Source of the DNA: an uncultured Ignavibacteria bacterium | GTDB taxonomy: Bacteria > Bacteroidota > Ignavibacteria > Tepidaquicellales > OLB5 | Assembly (NCBI GenBank): GCA_937873695.1 | Contig: CALMYL010000004.1 | Span: 62,001-126,000 of the forward strand | Length of the DNA: 64,000 nt | Reading direction: 5' to 3' | Shown here: piece by piece, positions 42,110 through 51,894 of the stretch | Layout: each line of letters starts with the position of its first letter | Numbering within the stretch: the stretch's first letter is position 1 | Made by a program: the position numbers and the translations under genes | The notes under the pieces: model-generated | Told to the model about the DNA's origin: nothing | Database searches by the model: none | Seen by the model: the letters and a program-made list of their open reading frames with translations, nothing else

Positions 42110-43222
42110 TTATATTATCGATGCCTTTTGATAATATTCAGTTAATTTTGCGAATACTGAGCTGTAAGAATGATACTTATCAACCCATTTCCGTGATGAT
42201 TCTCTTGCAGAATTGCGAAGTTGTTCATTATCTATAAGCTCGATTAATTTTTCGGCAAGTGTTTCTTTATTAGCCACAAAAAATGGATTCTCAGGAAGCC
42301 ATGTATCCATACCGCAGTTCATATCTGTAATAGTTGGCAGCCCCATTGATAGCGTTTCGAGTGAATTTATCCCGTAACCGGTGCCGCCCCTGTTGCCGAT
42401 CTGATCTATGGCAATATGGCAAGTTCGTTTTATCTTCATTAGTTCATCGCGCGGTGTATCTTCTATCAGCAGGAACTCAATATCACGGCTCTTTTTCACT
42501 TCTTCAACTGCTGCAATAATTTCCGGGGTACCCTTTATGATCCTTTGGGTTGGAGAGTGGATAATTTTCACTTTTTCTTTAAATCCGGTGTTATACACTT
42601 CATCGTTTATGTAGTCTAATGCTGAATTATCAAACGGAAAAAAAAGGAAATTAATATCAGGGTGCCTGAGTGTATGGTCATACTCAAAGGTCAGGTTCAG
42701 GTCGCTTATCTCATCCATATCCCTGACAATCCCTCGGGTCCTGAGATCATCGCCAAAGTAGCAGTTTACAATTTTTTTGCCCTTCATTTTCAAAGCTTTC
42801 GCAAGCTGTGAATCGCTGAAAAAATCGATGCCGCCATCAAAATGTATTATATCAAATGAATCAGCCGATATCTCGTCAAGCGCTTTGAGGAATTTTGGCT
42901 TATTCCTGTTCTCGCGGAGCTTCATGTATGCCTTTTCGGCGGAATTCTTCGGCTCAAAATACGGAAGATGCGTCCATTTATCTATGTTATCTTTTTTTAT
43001 CTTGCCCTGCAGATTTGACTGCTTGAACTCACGCCATTTCATGGCGACCTTGCTGCGAGGCAGGGGCAGATTCAGGCATACATCTTCGGGGAAATCAAAC
43101 GGAATTTTGTAAAAAGTAAGCAGCCTTGAAGGCATTCCAAACATTGCCTGCATTTTCATGACATTATACGGCACACCTGCAGTATTTTCAGGTGCGATAT
43201 GTAGTACAGAATGGTTTTTCAA
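42110..43222 (-). CDS. GT-B fold glycosyltransferase
   Basis: 370 residues. The N-terminal region starts VLHIAPENTAGVPYNVMKMQ, and the C-terminal half has the GT4-type nucleotide-sugar pocket: RDELMKIKRTCHIAIDQIG, GGTGYGINSLETLSMGLPTI, then EKLIELIDNEQLRNSARES. The E-x7-E-like motif is recognisable in the second segment. The sugar donor cannot be inferred. No membrane helix. It sits between the flippase and the asparagine synthase gene (69-nt gap) in a surface-glycan cluster. Confidence 0.8.
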   Translation of the reverse strand: MKNHSVLHIAPENTAGVPYNVMKMQAMFGMPSRLLTFYKIPFDFPEDVCLNLPLPRSKVAMKWREFKQSNLQGKIKKDNIDKWTHLPYFEPKNSAEKAYMKLRENRNKPKFLKALDEISADSFDIIHFDGGIDFFSDSQLAKALKMKGKKIVNCYFGDDLRTRGIVRDMDEISDLNLTFEYDHTLRHPDINFLFFPFDNSALDYINDEVYNTGFKEKVKIIHSPTQRIIKGTPEIIAAVEEVKKSRDIEFLLIEDTPRDELMKIKRTCHIAIDQIGNRGGTGYGINSLETLSMGLPTITDMNCGMDTWLPENPFFVANKETLAEKLIELIDNEQLRNSARESSRKWVDKYHSYSSVFAKLTEYYQKASII

Positions 43223-43291
43223 TTAATATTATTAGTTTTAAAAGTAAATATAACTAATATCACAAGGATTTAAAACGAATAAAAACAATCA

Positions 43292-45118
43292 TTAATGCAG
43301 ATCAAATACCTTCATCCATTTTTCAAGCGCGAATGCGCGATAAATCACTTTATCGTTAAAATTCCCGGACCTAATCAAACTAAGAATTTTTTCTCTATCA
43401 ATATATTTCCCGCTCCTGAAGTCATTATTGAAAGTATCTTCAAGGTACCCGGGAATCTCTGTAAGCCACTTCTTCTGGGGAACAGAAAACGCAAGCTTAC
43501 CTTTACGCATTCTGATATCTTCTGGTATCTTACCTTTAAGTGATTTACGGAGAACACTTTTGGTCCAACCTTTTTGAATTAACTTATCAAGCGGAATGGT
43601 AAAAATGAATTCAACCAGCCTGTAATCAAGGAACGGTATCCTTGCCTCAACAGAAAACGCGCCGGAATTCCTGTCCTCATATCTTAAAAGAGACGGGATT
43701 GAAATATTCCACAGGTTTGAAAGGCGGTTTGCTTCGAGTCCTGTTGCCGCTATCATTTCATTAAATACATCCCTGCGGTTATGCGATGAAACAAACTCAC
43801 GCTGCGCAAAAGCAGAGCTGTTCTTTAAAACATGCCTGTACCTTACTGAGCCTGTATTGAAATAAATCAGGTTTTGCATGAACTTATTATAACCAAGGTT
43901 GGATGTTTTCACTCCATTAACAAACTCAGAAATAAATTTGAATGGATTAAGCAAATTGCGTTTTAAATGGAACGGGAAAAATGAAAAGTATCCCAGCAGA
44001 ATTTCATCGCTTCCCTGTCCGTCAAGCACAACTTTAATTCCGGTTTCATGTATCTTCTTAAAAACGCTCCACTGCGCAAAAACGGTCGCTCCCGTATAAG
44101 GCTCATCCTGGTGATAAGTCATTCTGTCAATATCGTTCAAAAATCCATTAACATCGGGGAAAAGGTAATATTTGGTTGAATTAGTCTGCCGGATAACTTC
44201 TTCTACATATGGTCTTTCATCAATCAGCGGATCATCATAGCAGGCTGTGAAGGTTTTCTGAATTTCAGGTTTTCCTTCGTTGTGTAAAATATCATGCATA
44301 ATGCAGACTATTGCCGAGGAATCGAGTCCCCCGCTTAAGCAGCTGCCTACTTCCACATCACTTCGTAAATGTATACGAACTGAATCATACAGCAGGTCAT
44401 AAAAATCTTTGTAAAGGTTAGTTGTATCCTGCATAAATCCCGTATTTGGCAGATTATACCACCTGGAAAGCTTAAATTCATTATTTTTGATGGTGAATTT
44501 ATGCCCGGCCTGTACTTTTGTGATGTTCTTGTAAAAAGTATTTTCAGTGTGGTCAATAAAATTGAATACAAGGTAATCGTATATTGTGGAATCATTCACT
44601 GACTTATCAATGCCGAAGCTTAGTATCTGCTTTATTTCAGAGCCGAAGATAAGCTTAGTATCATCTTTGTAGAAGTATAATGGTTTTATGCCGAATCTAT
44701 CCCTGGCGCAAAAAAGGGTTTTTTCCTGTTTATCCCAAATAGCGAAAGCCCACATACCATTTAGTTTGTGCAGGCAATCTTCGCCCCATTCTTTATATGC
44801 ATTTATTATGACTTCAGTATCGGAATCAGTGTGGAACCTGTATCCTTTTTTCTTCAGTTCATTGCCAACTTCTATGTAATTATAAATTTCACCGTTAAAC
44901 ACTATGACATAACGGTTATCGGTATCATATAGAGGCATGTTTGATATTTCGCGCAGATCGATAATCGCAAGGCGTGTTGAGCCAATGCCGACATTGCCTT
45001 CAACATAAACACCATTTCCGTCCGGTCCGCGGTGAAGGATAATCCTGTTCATTTCGCTTACCTGGGCTCTATCAACAGGCGCGCCGTTAAAATTGAATAT
45101 ACCGGATATTCCGCACAT
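43292..45118 (-). CDS. asnB: Asparagine synthase (glutamine-hydrolysing) family
   Basis: 608 residues. The N-terminal class II glutaminase has the nucleophile Cys2 in MCGISGIFNF, then HRGPDGNG and FNGEIYNY. The C-terminal synthetase domain has the ATP pyrophosphatase loop SCLSGGLDSSAIV and QGSDEILLGY. The family makes asparagine, but members inside surface-glycan clusters can amidate uronic acids or other sugar carboxylates. Its ATG overlaps the stop of the upstream gene (TAATG), so they are coupled. Both readings are possible here; context favours sugar amidation only weakly. Confidence 0.9.
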   Translation of the reverse strand: MCGISGIFNFNGAPVDRAQVSEMNRIILHRGPDGNGVYVEGNVGIGSTRLAIIDLREISNMPLYDTDNRYVIVFNGEIYNYIEVGNELKKKGYRFHTDSDTEVIINAYKEWGEDCLHKLNGMWAFAIWDKQEKTLFCARDRFGIKPLYFYKDDTKLIFGSEIKQILSFGIDKSVNDSTIYDYLVFNFIDHTENTFYKNITKVQAGHKFTIKNNEFKLSRWYNLPNTGFMQDTTNLYKDFYDLLYDSVRIHLRSDVEVGSCLSGGLDSSAIVCIMHDILHNEGKPEIQKTFTACYDDPLIDERPYVEEVIRQTNSTKYYLFPDVNGFLNDIDRMTYHQDEPYTGATVFAQWSVFKKIHETGIKVVLDGQGSDEILLGYFSFFPFHLKRNLLNPFKFISEFVNGVKTSNLGYNKFMQNLIYFNTGSVRYRHVLKNSSAFAQREFVSSHNRRDVFNEMIAATGLEANRLSNLWNISIPSLLRYEDRNSGAFSVEARIPFLDYRLVEFIFTIPLDKLIQKGWTKSVLRKSLKGKIPEDIRMRKGKLAFSVPQKKWLTEIPGYLEDTFNNDFRSGKYIDREKILSLIRSGNFNDKVIYRAFALEKWMKVFDLH

Positions 45119-46077
45119 TATGCCTTAACCTGCCCTTTGGTATCTTTTACATGTTGGGGAATTATAGTATACAACGCAAGCGGAATGAGTATTGTAAATA
45201 TAGTTAATGCCTTATCAATTTCTCGCAAGCGCGCTATGAAGAAGAACGCTCCGAAGTAAAATAACGGGAGCACTATTACTGCGCTGTTCTTCAGGAATTC
45301 AGGTTTACTTTTGAATCCTTTGAAAACGAAATAAATAAACGGAGCTATCATTAAGAACCAGAGCAGCATCCAGTCCTTATGCGCGATATTAAACGCAGCA
45401 TCCTTGGTAAAGTACCAGTTCACTTCGCTTCCGCCGGCGGAGCCGCCGCGCAATAAATATATCAAACCATACGCGGCAAGAAAGGTTATTGTTAATAAAA
45501 CGCTGTTTATCCAAACTGTATTATCTTTTAGGTTTGATAAATTTGAAAAGAAATAGAATGCGATGAGCAATATCAGTTGCAGCTCATTAAATGCCGCAAT
45601 AAATATCAGTGGATATAATAATTTTATCTTTGAAGTATTGATGAAGTAAAATCCTAATGCCATAATGCCCGCAGTTGTCATATCGCCAAGTACATCATAC
45701 CCTGTGAGCGAGAGCGGTACAAGTACCGCAAACAGCAGTAATGCAATTACTGCCCCTGTATCATCAAACCACAGCTTAAAAAATTTCATCAGGCATAACA
45801 ACATGAATGCGAAAATGATAATGTTCTGAAGTGTGTATGCTGCAATGAAAGCGGGTTTATCGGGAATAACTGTATTCAATGCTGAGATCCAAATCTGTGT
45901 AATGTATGGATTGAGCAGCCTGTACTTGTAAGGATATTCAATTGTATTATTAATTATCGTTGTATGGCGGGTAAGTTTAAGTTCATAGTTAGGGGCATCT
46001 GTTCTGACTGTTTGGAAATACCCGAGAATTAAAGCGGTAAAAAAAACTATGAACCAGATCTTTTTATTATCTATCAC
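45118..46077 (-). CDS. Polytopic membrane protein in the glycan cluster
   Basis: 319 residues with about nine hydrophobic helices. The short loop TVRTDAPNYELKLTRHTTI after helix 1, followed by YPYKYRLLNPYITQIW, resembles the first extracytoplasmic loop of EpsG/GT-C-type glycan membrane proteins, but I cannot assign a family with confidence. The gene overlaps asnB by one base (TAATG) and follows the GNAT-like gene by 16 nt. It may be a polymerase or a lipid-dependent glycosyltransferase for the surface polymer. Confidence 0.6.
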   Translation of the reverse strand: MIDNKKIWFIVFFTALILGYFQTVRTDAPNYELKLTRHTTIINNTIEYPYKYRLLNPYITQIWISALNTVIPDKPAFIAAYTLQNIIIFAFMLLCLMKFFKLWFDDTGAVIALLLFAVLVPLSLTGYDVLGDMTTAGIMALGFYFINTSKIKLLYPLIFIAAFNELQLILLIAFYFFSNLSNLKDNTVWINSVLLTITFLAAYGLIYLLRGGSAGGSEVNWYFTKDAAFNIAHKDWMLLWFLMIAPFIYFVFKGFKSKPEFLKNSAVIVLPLFYFGAFFFIARLREIDKALTIFTILIPLALYTIIPQHVKDTKGQVKA

Positions 46078-46093
46078 TTTAATTAATTACCGG

Positions 46094-47062
46094 TTAATAT
46101 TTCAGATCTAAAAAATATGAATCTCTCAATATTCCCCTTGCGCCAAATGACTCTTTGAACTTACCGAGTCCCCAGTTTGGATCCATATTCACTGTGAATA
46201 ACCCGAAATCCAGGAACTCAAGTCCGCGGCTGATAGCATCCTTCATTATGGTATAAAACAACAGATTCACCGCGCGGTACTGCTGGTACTCCTGGTTATG
46301 GCTGATGTAAAACACAAGCACGACTTTATCATTGCAGTAAAAATTTATAACTCCGGCTATCATTTTATTTTTCAGGTATGCCCCGAACAATTGAATCTTG
46401 TGCGGAAAAAGTTCTTTTAGCAGATACAATTCTTCCAAAGTATGCGCAGGCTGCACATTATGGCGCATTGCAAGATTGCTTTGTAATATATCGTAATACT
46501 CATCAAAATCATTAGACTTCTTAATCACTACGCCCATCTTCTCAGCTTTACGCACTGATGTGCGGGATTCAGGCTTAATGAGCTTCATCACGTTATCTTC
46601 ATCAACATCAAGCGTAATAACGCTTGTAACTTCACGTTTAAGATAGTTGAAACCGTTCTTAACAAATGCGAAATCAAGATACTGGTTATAACGTTTTTGA
46701 TAAACTACAGGCACACTTGTTACAACAATTTTTTCAAATTTTTCGCTCAGTGAATAGTCAATTAAGCTCTGAGTAAGATCAAATGACTGCTTGATGCTCA
46801 GGCTTTCATTATGCACAAATCCGCCATAGCTTGCGCCCATGTGTGACCATAGTGTTCTCGTGCCATCGCGCTTTATATCAGCCGCAGGCAGAACCGCGAT
46901 GAGTTTTTTATCCTCAAAAAAAAGCAGCGAGTTATCTTTGAATTTATCAGGTGAGTGATAAGAAAGGAATTTGCGTGTATGGAATATTGTACCGTTGGAA
47001 GAACCTGCTACCAATTCTTCCCATTTATCAAGATATTTTTTTTCGTAATGAACTACTTCCAC
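46094..47062 (-). CDS. FemAB/GNAT-like acyltransferase
   Basis: 322 residues. FHTRKFLSYH near the start and the C-terminal core (FGAYLKNKMIAGVINFYCND, FLDFGLFTVNMDPNWGLGKFKE) fit the double-GNAT-fold FemAB/Acetyltransf_6 group that transfers amino-acyl or acyl groups to sugars or peptidoglycan. Such genes often sit in exopolysaccharide and exosortase clusters. No signal peptide or helix. It lies 16 nt before the membrane protein gene and 41 nt after a PorV-like gene. Confidence 0.75.
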   Translation of the reverse strand: MEVVHYEKKYLDKWEELVAGSSNGTIFHTRKFLSYHSPDKFKDNSLLFFEDKKLIAVLPAADIKRDGTRTLWSHMGASYGGFVHNESLSIKQSFDLTQSLIDYSLSEKFEKIVVTSVPVVYQKRYNQYLDFAFVKNGFNYLKREVTSVITLDVDEDNVMKLIKPESRTSVRKAEKMGVVIKKSNDFDEYYDILQSNLAMRHNVQPAHTLEELYLLKELFPHKIQLFGAYLKNKMIAGVINFYCNDKVVLVFYISHNQEYQQYRAVNLLFYTIMKDAISRGLEFLDFGLFTVNMDPNWGLGKFKESFGARGILRDSYFLDLKY

Positions 47063-47103
47063 TCAAAAGCTCCCGTTAATATACATTGCTTAAAATGCAG
47101 GAA

Positions 47104-48009
47104 TCAGAAATTAGTGCCTAATGTTATTGTATGACTTGAGCCAAGTGAATATTTGTAGGGTACGAAAGCGTAATCAAGCGCGAATGCTTTATATTTTAAG
47201 CCAATTCCGGCGGCAATTGATTTATTTTCATAGCCTGACTGGTATCCAACTCTTAATGCAAGAAAATCTTTGTAAAGCAGCTCAGCGCCCGTGTTAGCAT
47301 GGAATTTACCGCCATCCATAACCTTGTAGCCATCGGCTGCTATTATGAGCCTGGAGCTTATACCTGCAAGATCAACATAATACGAACCGCCGAACCTTAT
47401 TGCAGAAGGAAGCTTCGTAGCTTCACTTCTGAGATCGCTCATGGAACCGAGATTTGTGATTGATGCGCCAACTGTCAGTTTATCTTTGATGTACAGCCCG
47501 CCAAGATCAAGCGCAACGCCGGAGGCGTTATCAACATAAATCTTTTCAAAAAGGAATTTACCTGTCAAGCCCACGGAAAGATTTTCGTTAACCTTGTAGC
47601 CCATAGATATACCGAGAGCAAAATTCTGTGCTGTAAATTCACCAAGTGATTCACCGGGAATTTCGCGAACCTGAATTTTATCGACAGAAGTATTGTTCAG
47701 ACTGAAACCTAGCGCAAGCTTGTTGAATTTTACTTTTCCTGCCAGAAACTCAGTGCGGACACCAAGAACCTGCTCATTATGCATAAACACCATATTTACT
47801 TTTGAGCCGTTGAAAAGCGCAGCAGGATTGTAGTGTGTTGCAGATGCATCAAATGTATTGCCAACAACAGCTTCGCCCATAGCAATAGAGCGCGATGTAA
47901 TGCCAAGCTTCAAGAATGCCAGCCCGGTATTCCCCGCCCCGTCATTTTGTGACTTTGATACGGAAACAATTGCTACAAGGATGATTATATACTTAATTAG
48001 TGATCTCAA
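47104..48009 (-). CDS. PorV/PorQ-family outer membrane protein (first copy)
   Basis: 301 residues, signal peptide ending near SKSQ. The opening GLAFLKLGITSRSIAMGEAVVG and THYNPAAL are hallmarks of the PorV/PorQ family (UPF0164), followed by alternating strands of a beta barrel ending in SHTITLGTNF. PorV shuttles T9SS cargo from the translocon to the attachment complex; PorQ-like members work with the sortase. Clustered with a second member, two lipoproteins and a T9SS cargo upstream, and glycan genes downstream. Confidence 0.85.
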   Translation of the reverse strand: MRSLIKYIIILVAIVSVSKSQNDGAGNTGLAFLKLGITSRSIAMGEAVVGNTFDASATHYNPAALFNGSKVNMVFMHNEQVLGVRTEFLAGKVKFNKLALGFSLNNTSVDKIQVREIPGESLGEFTAQNFALGISMGYKVNENLSVGLTGKFLFEKIYVDNASGVALDLGGLYIKDKLTVGASITNLGSMSDLRSEATKLPSAIRFGGSYYVDLAGISSRLIIAADGYKVMDGGKFHANTGAELLYKDFLALRVGYQSGYENKSIAAGIGLKYKAFALDYAFVPYKYSLGSSHTITLGTNF

Positions 48010-48047
48010 AAATTTATTCCGTGTTTAAAATTTAACAAAAATAAGCA

Positions 48048-49022
48048 TTATTTAAACTTAATAACAGCCGAAATCGTCTGAAACGGATTGTGAGTAAACG
48101 GCTCAAGCACAAATGAATAATCAATTCCTACTATATAACTATTGAATGCCTTTTGATAACCAATTCCCGCAGAAGGTCTTGAGCCTCCGAACTTGTCTTC
48201 TGCACTCAGGTCAAGCCTGTCGAGTCCCGCGCGGAACTTGACATCTTTAACCGGATTTATCTCAGCGCCAATCCTTATGATATTGGACTTTTTATTGCTC
48301 GTTTCATAATCAAGCGCAACTAAACCAAAGTTATTTGGCAGCAAATATGAAACACCCAGAGTATACAACTTAGGGAATTTCTCCTTTGTCTGGTTGCCGT
48401 TCTGGCCATACAGGTCAATGGTGTTCCATTCATACTGCGAATTAATATCTTTAATTGTAACACCAACATTTATTTTATCGTTCACTCTGTACAACCCGCC
48501 GATATCAAACCCGAATGAAGTTGCAGATACGCCTTCATATAGTTTTGAGTAATAAAGTTTAAATCCAACTCCAAGCGAGATATTATCTGAGACTCTTATT
48601 GAAGGAGCGAAAAGGAATTGGTTATCACTGGTTGACAGCTCGCCAATTGAAAAGCCATCAATATCCCTGCCGTCAATTTTACCAACACCGGAATTTATCC
48701 ATGAAAAAGTAATACCCGCTCCGCCTTCGGTCTGTTTGGGAAGCTTGAAGTTTTTAGTATAGCTAACAAAGTTCAGGCTTCTATCCAGCGAAAGGAAAGA
48801 ATAACTGGCATTGATCAAATGCTCATTCTGGAACGAAGACAGCGCGGGGTTGTACAGACCGTTCAGATCACCTGAGGTAATTGAGGTCATTGCATTACCC
48901 ATAGCATTACCTCGCGCGTTGAATCCCATGCGCGTGAACGCACCGGGCAGGCCGCCAAGCTGCGAAAATGATTGCGCTGTAAGGGCTGCCAGTAATAATA
49001 TTATTTTAAGATATATCTTCAT
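48048..49022 (-). CDS. PorV/PorQ-family outer membrane protein (second copy)
   Basis: 324 residues with a signal peptide (ALTAQSFSQ). GAFTRMGFNARGNAMGNAMTSI and GLYNPALSSF match the family start, and strands follow to the end PFQTISAVIKFK. It shares motifs with the neighbouring 301-residue protein (KLGITSRSIAMG and YNPAAL there) and is probably an old duplication. It is 3 nt after a small lipoprotein gene. Confidence 0.82.
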   Translation of the reverse strand: MKIYLKIILLLAALTAQSFSQLGGLPGAFTRMGFNARGNAMGNAMTSITSGDLNGLYNPALSSFQNEHLINASYSFLSLDRSLNFVSYTKNFKLPKQTEGGAGITFSWINSGVGKIDGRDIDGFSIGELSTSDNQFLFAPSIRVSDNISLGVGFKLYYSKLYEGVSATSFGFDIGGLYRVNDKINVGVTIKDINSQYEWNTIDLYGQNGNQTKEKFPKLYTLGVSYLLPNNFGLVALDYETSNKKSNIIRIGAEINPVKDVKFRAGLDRLDLSAEDKFGGSRPSAGIGYQKAFNSYIVGIDYSFVLEPFTHNPFQTISAVIKFK

Positions 49023-49025
49023 GGA

Positions 49026-49418
49026 TTATTTTTTTACTATAACTAATTCGTTTTCTGATAATTGTGATTTAAGCTTTTCTGAATATGACATTTCAAGTTC
49101 GAACTTCTTTCCGTCAATTTCAAATCCCATAGGGGCAATATCACCCATACCGGAAGACCAGCTTATTTGTTTCTTTGATGAAGATGAAGTTATGTCAAAC
49201 TCGCGGAATTTCATTTTTATATTAGTCCCGTTCGGTAAATGCTTGGTTTCTGTCCTATCGCCGGTATATGTAAGAACAAAATCAGGGAATATAAGCTGCT
49301 CATCTTTTGAGAATTTAATTACAGTATCATAATCATTCATACCGGCTTGATTTGAACAATTCAGAGTAAACAACGAAATGAAGATTAATATTAACAATTT
49401 CAAATTAATTCTATTCAT
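49026..49418 (-). CDS. Small lipoprotein in the PorV cluster
   Basis: 130 residues with a lipobox (LFTLNC, Cys about 21). The mature part is beta-rich with no recognised domain (FPDFVLTYTGDRTETKHLPNG, FEIDGKKFELEMSYSEKLKS). Gaps of 6 and 3 nt to its neighbours imply it is co-translated with the T9SS cargo and the PorV-like protein. A role in cargo delivery is possible but not shown. Confidence 0.7.
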   Translation of the reverse strand: MNRINLKLLILIFISLFTLNCSNQAGMNDYDTVIKFSKDEQLIFPDFVLTYTGDRTETKHLPNGTNIKMKFREFDITSSSSKKQISWSSGMGDIAPMGFEIDGKKFELEMSYSEKLKSQLSENELVIVKK

Positions 49419-49424
49419 ACAATT

Positions 49425-51074
49425 TTACTGTAATACCAATATCTTGCCCCACACAGTTTCATCTTTATCTATCTGTATGCGGTAAAAATAAACTCCGTTT
49501 GAGACCTGTGTGCCGTCATCACGTTTGCCGTCCCATGTTGCCCATATCACATCAGGGGATGTACGAGAAGCATTCTGTATCACTGTCCTTATCGGGAACA
49601 TCGCGAAATCAAATATCTTAATAGTGATATTTGAAGAGGTCTTCCCTGTTTTATAATATATCCTGCATACTTCATCATCCGGTGAAAACGGGTTTGGCGC
49701 GGCGTATGATTCGTTTGTGGCCGTGATGTTCTGGTATGCCCTGAAAATTTTCCATTTACCTACCCAGGGACTCGTCAGTGTATCAGTAGTGCGCGCAAGT
49801 CCGTCACCGGAGCCTACCCATACTGAATCGCCCTGAGAATCAACTGCATAGAATAGATTTGTTCTTATCTGGTCGCGTATTTCCTCATCGTAAATGATAG
49901 AAGGTCTTGACCAGCTAAAGCCGGGCGGCGTGAAATAACTGCGCCATATTCCGTCATCAGTTGCGCCGTATACAATAGAATCCTTAAAGCCGACATTATG
50001 AGTGAAAGCTACATCAAGCGTATTGCTCCATGAAGCACCAAAATTGGAGGAAAAACTGAACGCTGAAAACTCGCCCCCTTTTGTTGGGTTTGATGATGCC
50101 CATACAATAACATTATTGCCGTACTTTTGTACATCAAGTCCAACAACAAAATCACCCGATACTCCGCTGCCTGTACCTGTGCTATCAAAATTGTATTTCT
50201 TCCAGCTCATTCCCCAGTCACTTGACCTGTTTATACCGTTAGCGGTACCTACATATATAGTGGAATCATTTTCTGTGGTAACCGAAAATCCTTTATGGTT
50301 ATTATTGCCAAGCGGCGGGTCGCGGGGATTAAGCTCAAAATTATATGGACCCCCTGTTGGTGTAATTGTATTAAATGCATCCGGAGGAAGTACAACGCGC
50401 TGCCATGTAGCGCCAAAATCAGTTGATTTACGTGTACCGCCTGCCCATGATGTTATCCAGAACACCAGTGAATCAGACGAACTGTTTTTCTTTGAAATTG
50501 CGATATCGTATGAAAGATTGAATTCATCCACTACAACTGGTAAAGCAGTGATAGTACTTATTCCGTATTGTATTGTTGAATCATTCACTCCATCAATCGG
50601 CTGGGGGTATGATGCCCATGTTGCGCCGTAGTCACTTGAGACCTTTATACCTGTTCCGGTCGGGACATATTCTTCATTTATCAATTGCGAATACGCGGTA
50701 GCCACAACTACCCAATTTTTATACACTGCAAGACCCGAAACATCATCTTCACCAAATGGTTCGGTTCCGTAAAAATTCTGGAATGACAAGCCGCGGTTAG
50801 TTGTGCGGGATATACCTTTGCCGGTTCCGAACCAGATAGTATCACCGCCATCATTGCTTACCACAATAATATCAGAAATGAAATTTGAAATTATTGTCTG
50901 TGAGGATACCGGCGAGGATGAAAACCTGCCTATAAGGTTATTGCCCTTATTTTGTTTTACATCAGACTTGAATTTTTTATAAACGTCATTTGATATCTTA
51001 AAATCTTTAGGCAGCATTTGCGCAAAGCCGATATTAAATGATGCCAGTATCAGTATTAAAAGGAGTTTTTTCAT
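49425..51074 (-). CDS. Secreted beta-propeller-like protein with T9SS sorting domain
   Basis: From the ATG at 51074 (MKKLLLILILASFNIGFAQ) the product is 549 residues; an earlier in-frame ATG at 51095 would overlap the preceding gene and displace the signal peptide. The body has BNR/sortilin-like units (TTNRGLSFQNFYG, SSDYGATWASYPQ, STDFGATWQRVV, SSDWGMSWKKYN). The C-terminus is a FlgD-like, type A sorting domain: YAAPNPFSPDDE, then VSNGVYFYRIQIDKDE. It should be exported through the T9SS and displayed on the surface. It lies in the same run as two PorV-like genes. Confidence 0.85.
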   Translation of the reverse strand: MKKLLLILILASFNIGFAQMLPKDFKISNDVYKKFKSDVKQNKGNNLIGRFSSSPVSSQTIISNFISDIIVVSNDGGDTIWFGTGKGISRTTNRGLSFQNFYGTEPFGEDDVSGLAVYKNWVVVATAYSQLINEEYVPTGTGIKVSSDYGATWASYPQPIDGVNDSTIQYGISTITALPVVVDEFNLSYDIAISKKNSSSDSLVFWITSWAGGTRKSTDFGATWQRVVLPPDAFNTITPTGGPYNFELNPRDPPLGNNNHKGFSVTTENDSTIYVGTANGINRSSDWGMSWKKYNFDSTGTGSGVSGDFVVGLDVQKYGNNVIVWASSNPTKGGEFSAFSFSSNFGASWSNTLDVAFTHNVGFKDSIVYGATDDGIWRSYFTPPGFSWSRPSIIYDEEIRDQIRTNLFYAVDSQGDSVWVGSGDGLARTTDTLTSPWVGKWKIFRAYQNITATNESYAAPNPFSPDDEVCRIYYKTGKTSSNITIKIFDFAMFPIRTVIQNASRTSPDVIWATWDGKRDDGTQVSNGVYFYRIQIDKDETVWGKILVLQ

Positions 51075-51084
51075 TTTCAGAATT

Positions 51085-51894
51085 TTAATAAACATAAATA
51101 GAATCGCTTAATATATTACTTGTATCACCAGAACGGTCAACAGCACGGATATAATACCTGTAATAACCCGTTTCATTAGGCGCCCCGAAAGTCTGTCTGG
51201 TGAATTTACTGTCATTTGCCACGGTATCACCGCTTGTAACGCCGGTTGTACCTATCTGGCAGCAGCTGCCGTCATCAAACAACTCAAGAGAAGAAGTCAA
51301 AGGAACGCCGCTTGGTCTGAAACCCGTGTAAAAAACTTTTGCAATATCACAGGGACCATTGGGATCAACCGAGGTTATCATAAATGTAAAAAATGATGGT
51401 GTATTAACCTGTATGCTGTCCGGTGAGATCACTATTCCGGTAGCTACCGGAGGCTGATTAGGAGATCTGATGACATTAACATCATTTTGCACAGGATTAC
51501 TTGTCAGGCCTGATACATTTGTTGCAAGGAATTCAATTTTATGAAATCCAACCTGCCGGCATGAAAAAACATAATTCAATAAGCCTGTATATTTGCCGTC
51601 ACCTGCCGTGGTATCAGGATAAACACCGTTATCAAGCAGATTCACTGAAGCAAGTATATTGTTGCCAAGGTCGTAGAACTTAACTTCTACTTTTTCAACA
51701 GGGTCTTCAGATTCAACAGTTGCACCAGCAATTATTCCGATGGTATCGGAATTAAACACCTGTGGAGTATAATAATTACTTGTTATAGAAGGAAAATGAA
51801 GTATAGGGTCTATTACGCTGCTATCTTCCTTCTCGCAGGAATACATAAATATTCCGAGAATGACCGGGATTAAAAAATATTTTATTTTGCGCAA
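51085..51894 (-). CDS. Lipoprotein with Ig/cadherin-like domains
   Basis: 269 residues from a TTG start, with a lipobox (FMYSC, Cys about 19). Two beta domains follow: VESEDPVEKVEVKFYDLG and FSCRQVGFHKIEFLATN in the first, PPVATGIVISPDSIQV and YYRYYIRAVDRSG in the second. The DNGVYPDTTAGDGKYTG and DDGSCCQIG loops are Asp-rich, as in calcium-binding Ig-like folds. The gene begins the long co-directional run and ends 10 nt before the T9SS cargo. Confidence 0.7.
   Translation of the reverse strand: MRKIKYFLIPVILGIFMYSCEKEDSSVIDPILHFPSITSNYYTPQVFNSDTIGIIAGATVESEDPVEKVEVKFYDLGNNILASVNLLDNGVYPDTTAGDGKYTGLLNYVFSCRQVGFHKIEFLATNVSGLTSNPVQNDVNVIRSPNQPPVATGIVISPDSIQVNTPSFFTFMITSVDPNGPCDIAKVFYTGFRPSGVPLTSSLELFDDGSCCQIGTTGVTSGDTVANDSKFTRQTFGAPNETGYYRYYIRAVDRSGDTSNILSDSIYVY

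Noticed and set aside
50002-50631. 209-codon + strand frame inside the T9SS cargo gene
   Set aside because: It is antisense to BNR repeats and has no signal, domain or start context.
51075-51095. Upstream ATG for the T9SS cargo gene
   Set aside because: It overlaps the preceding lipoprotein gene and places polar residues before the signal peptide.
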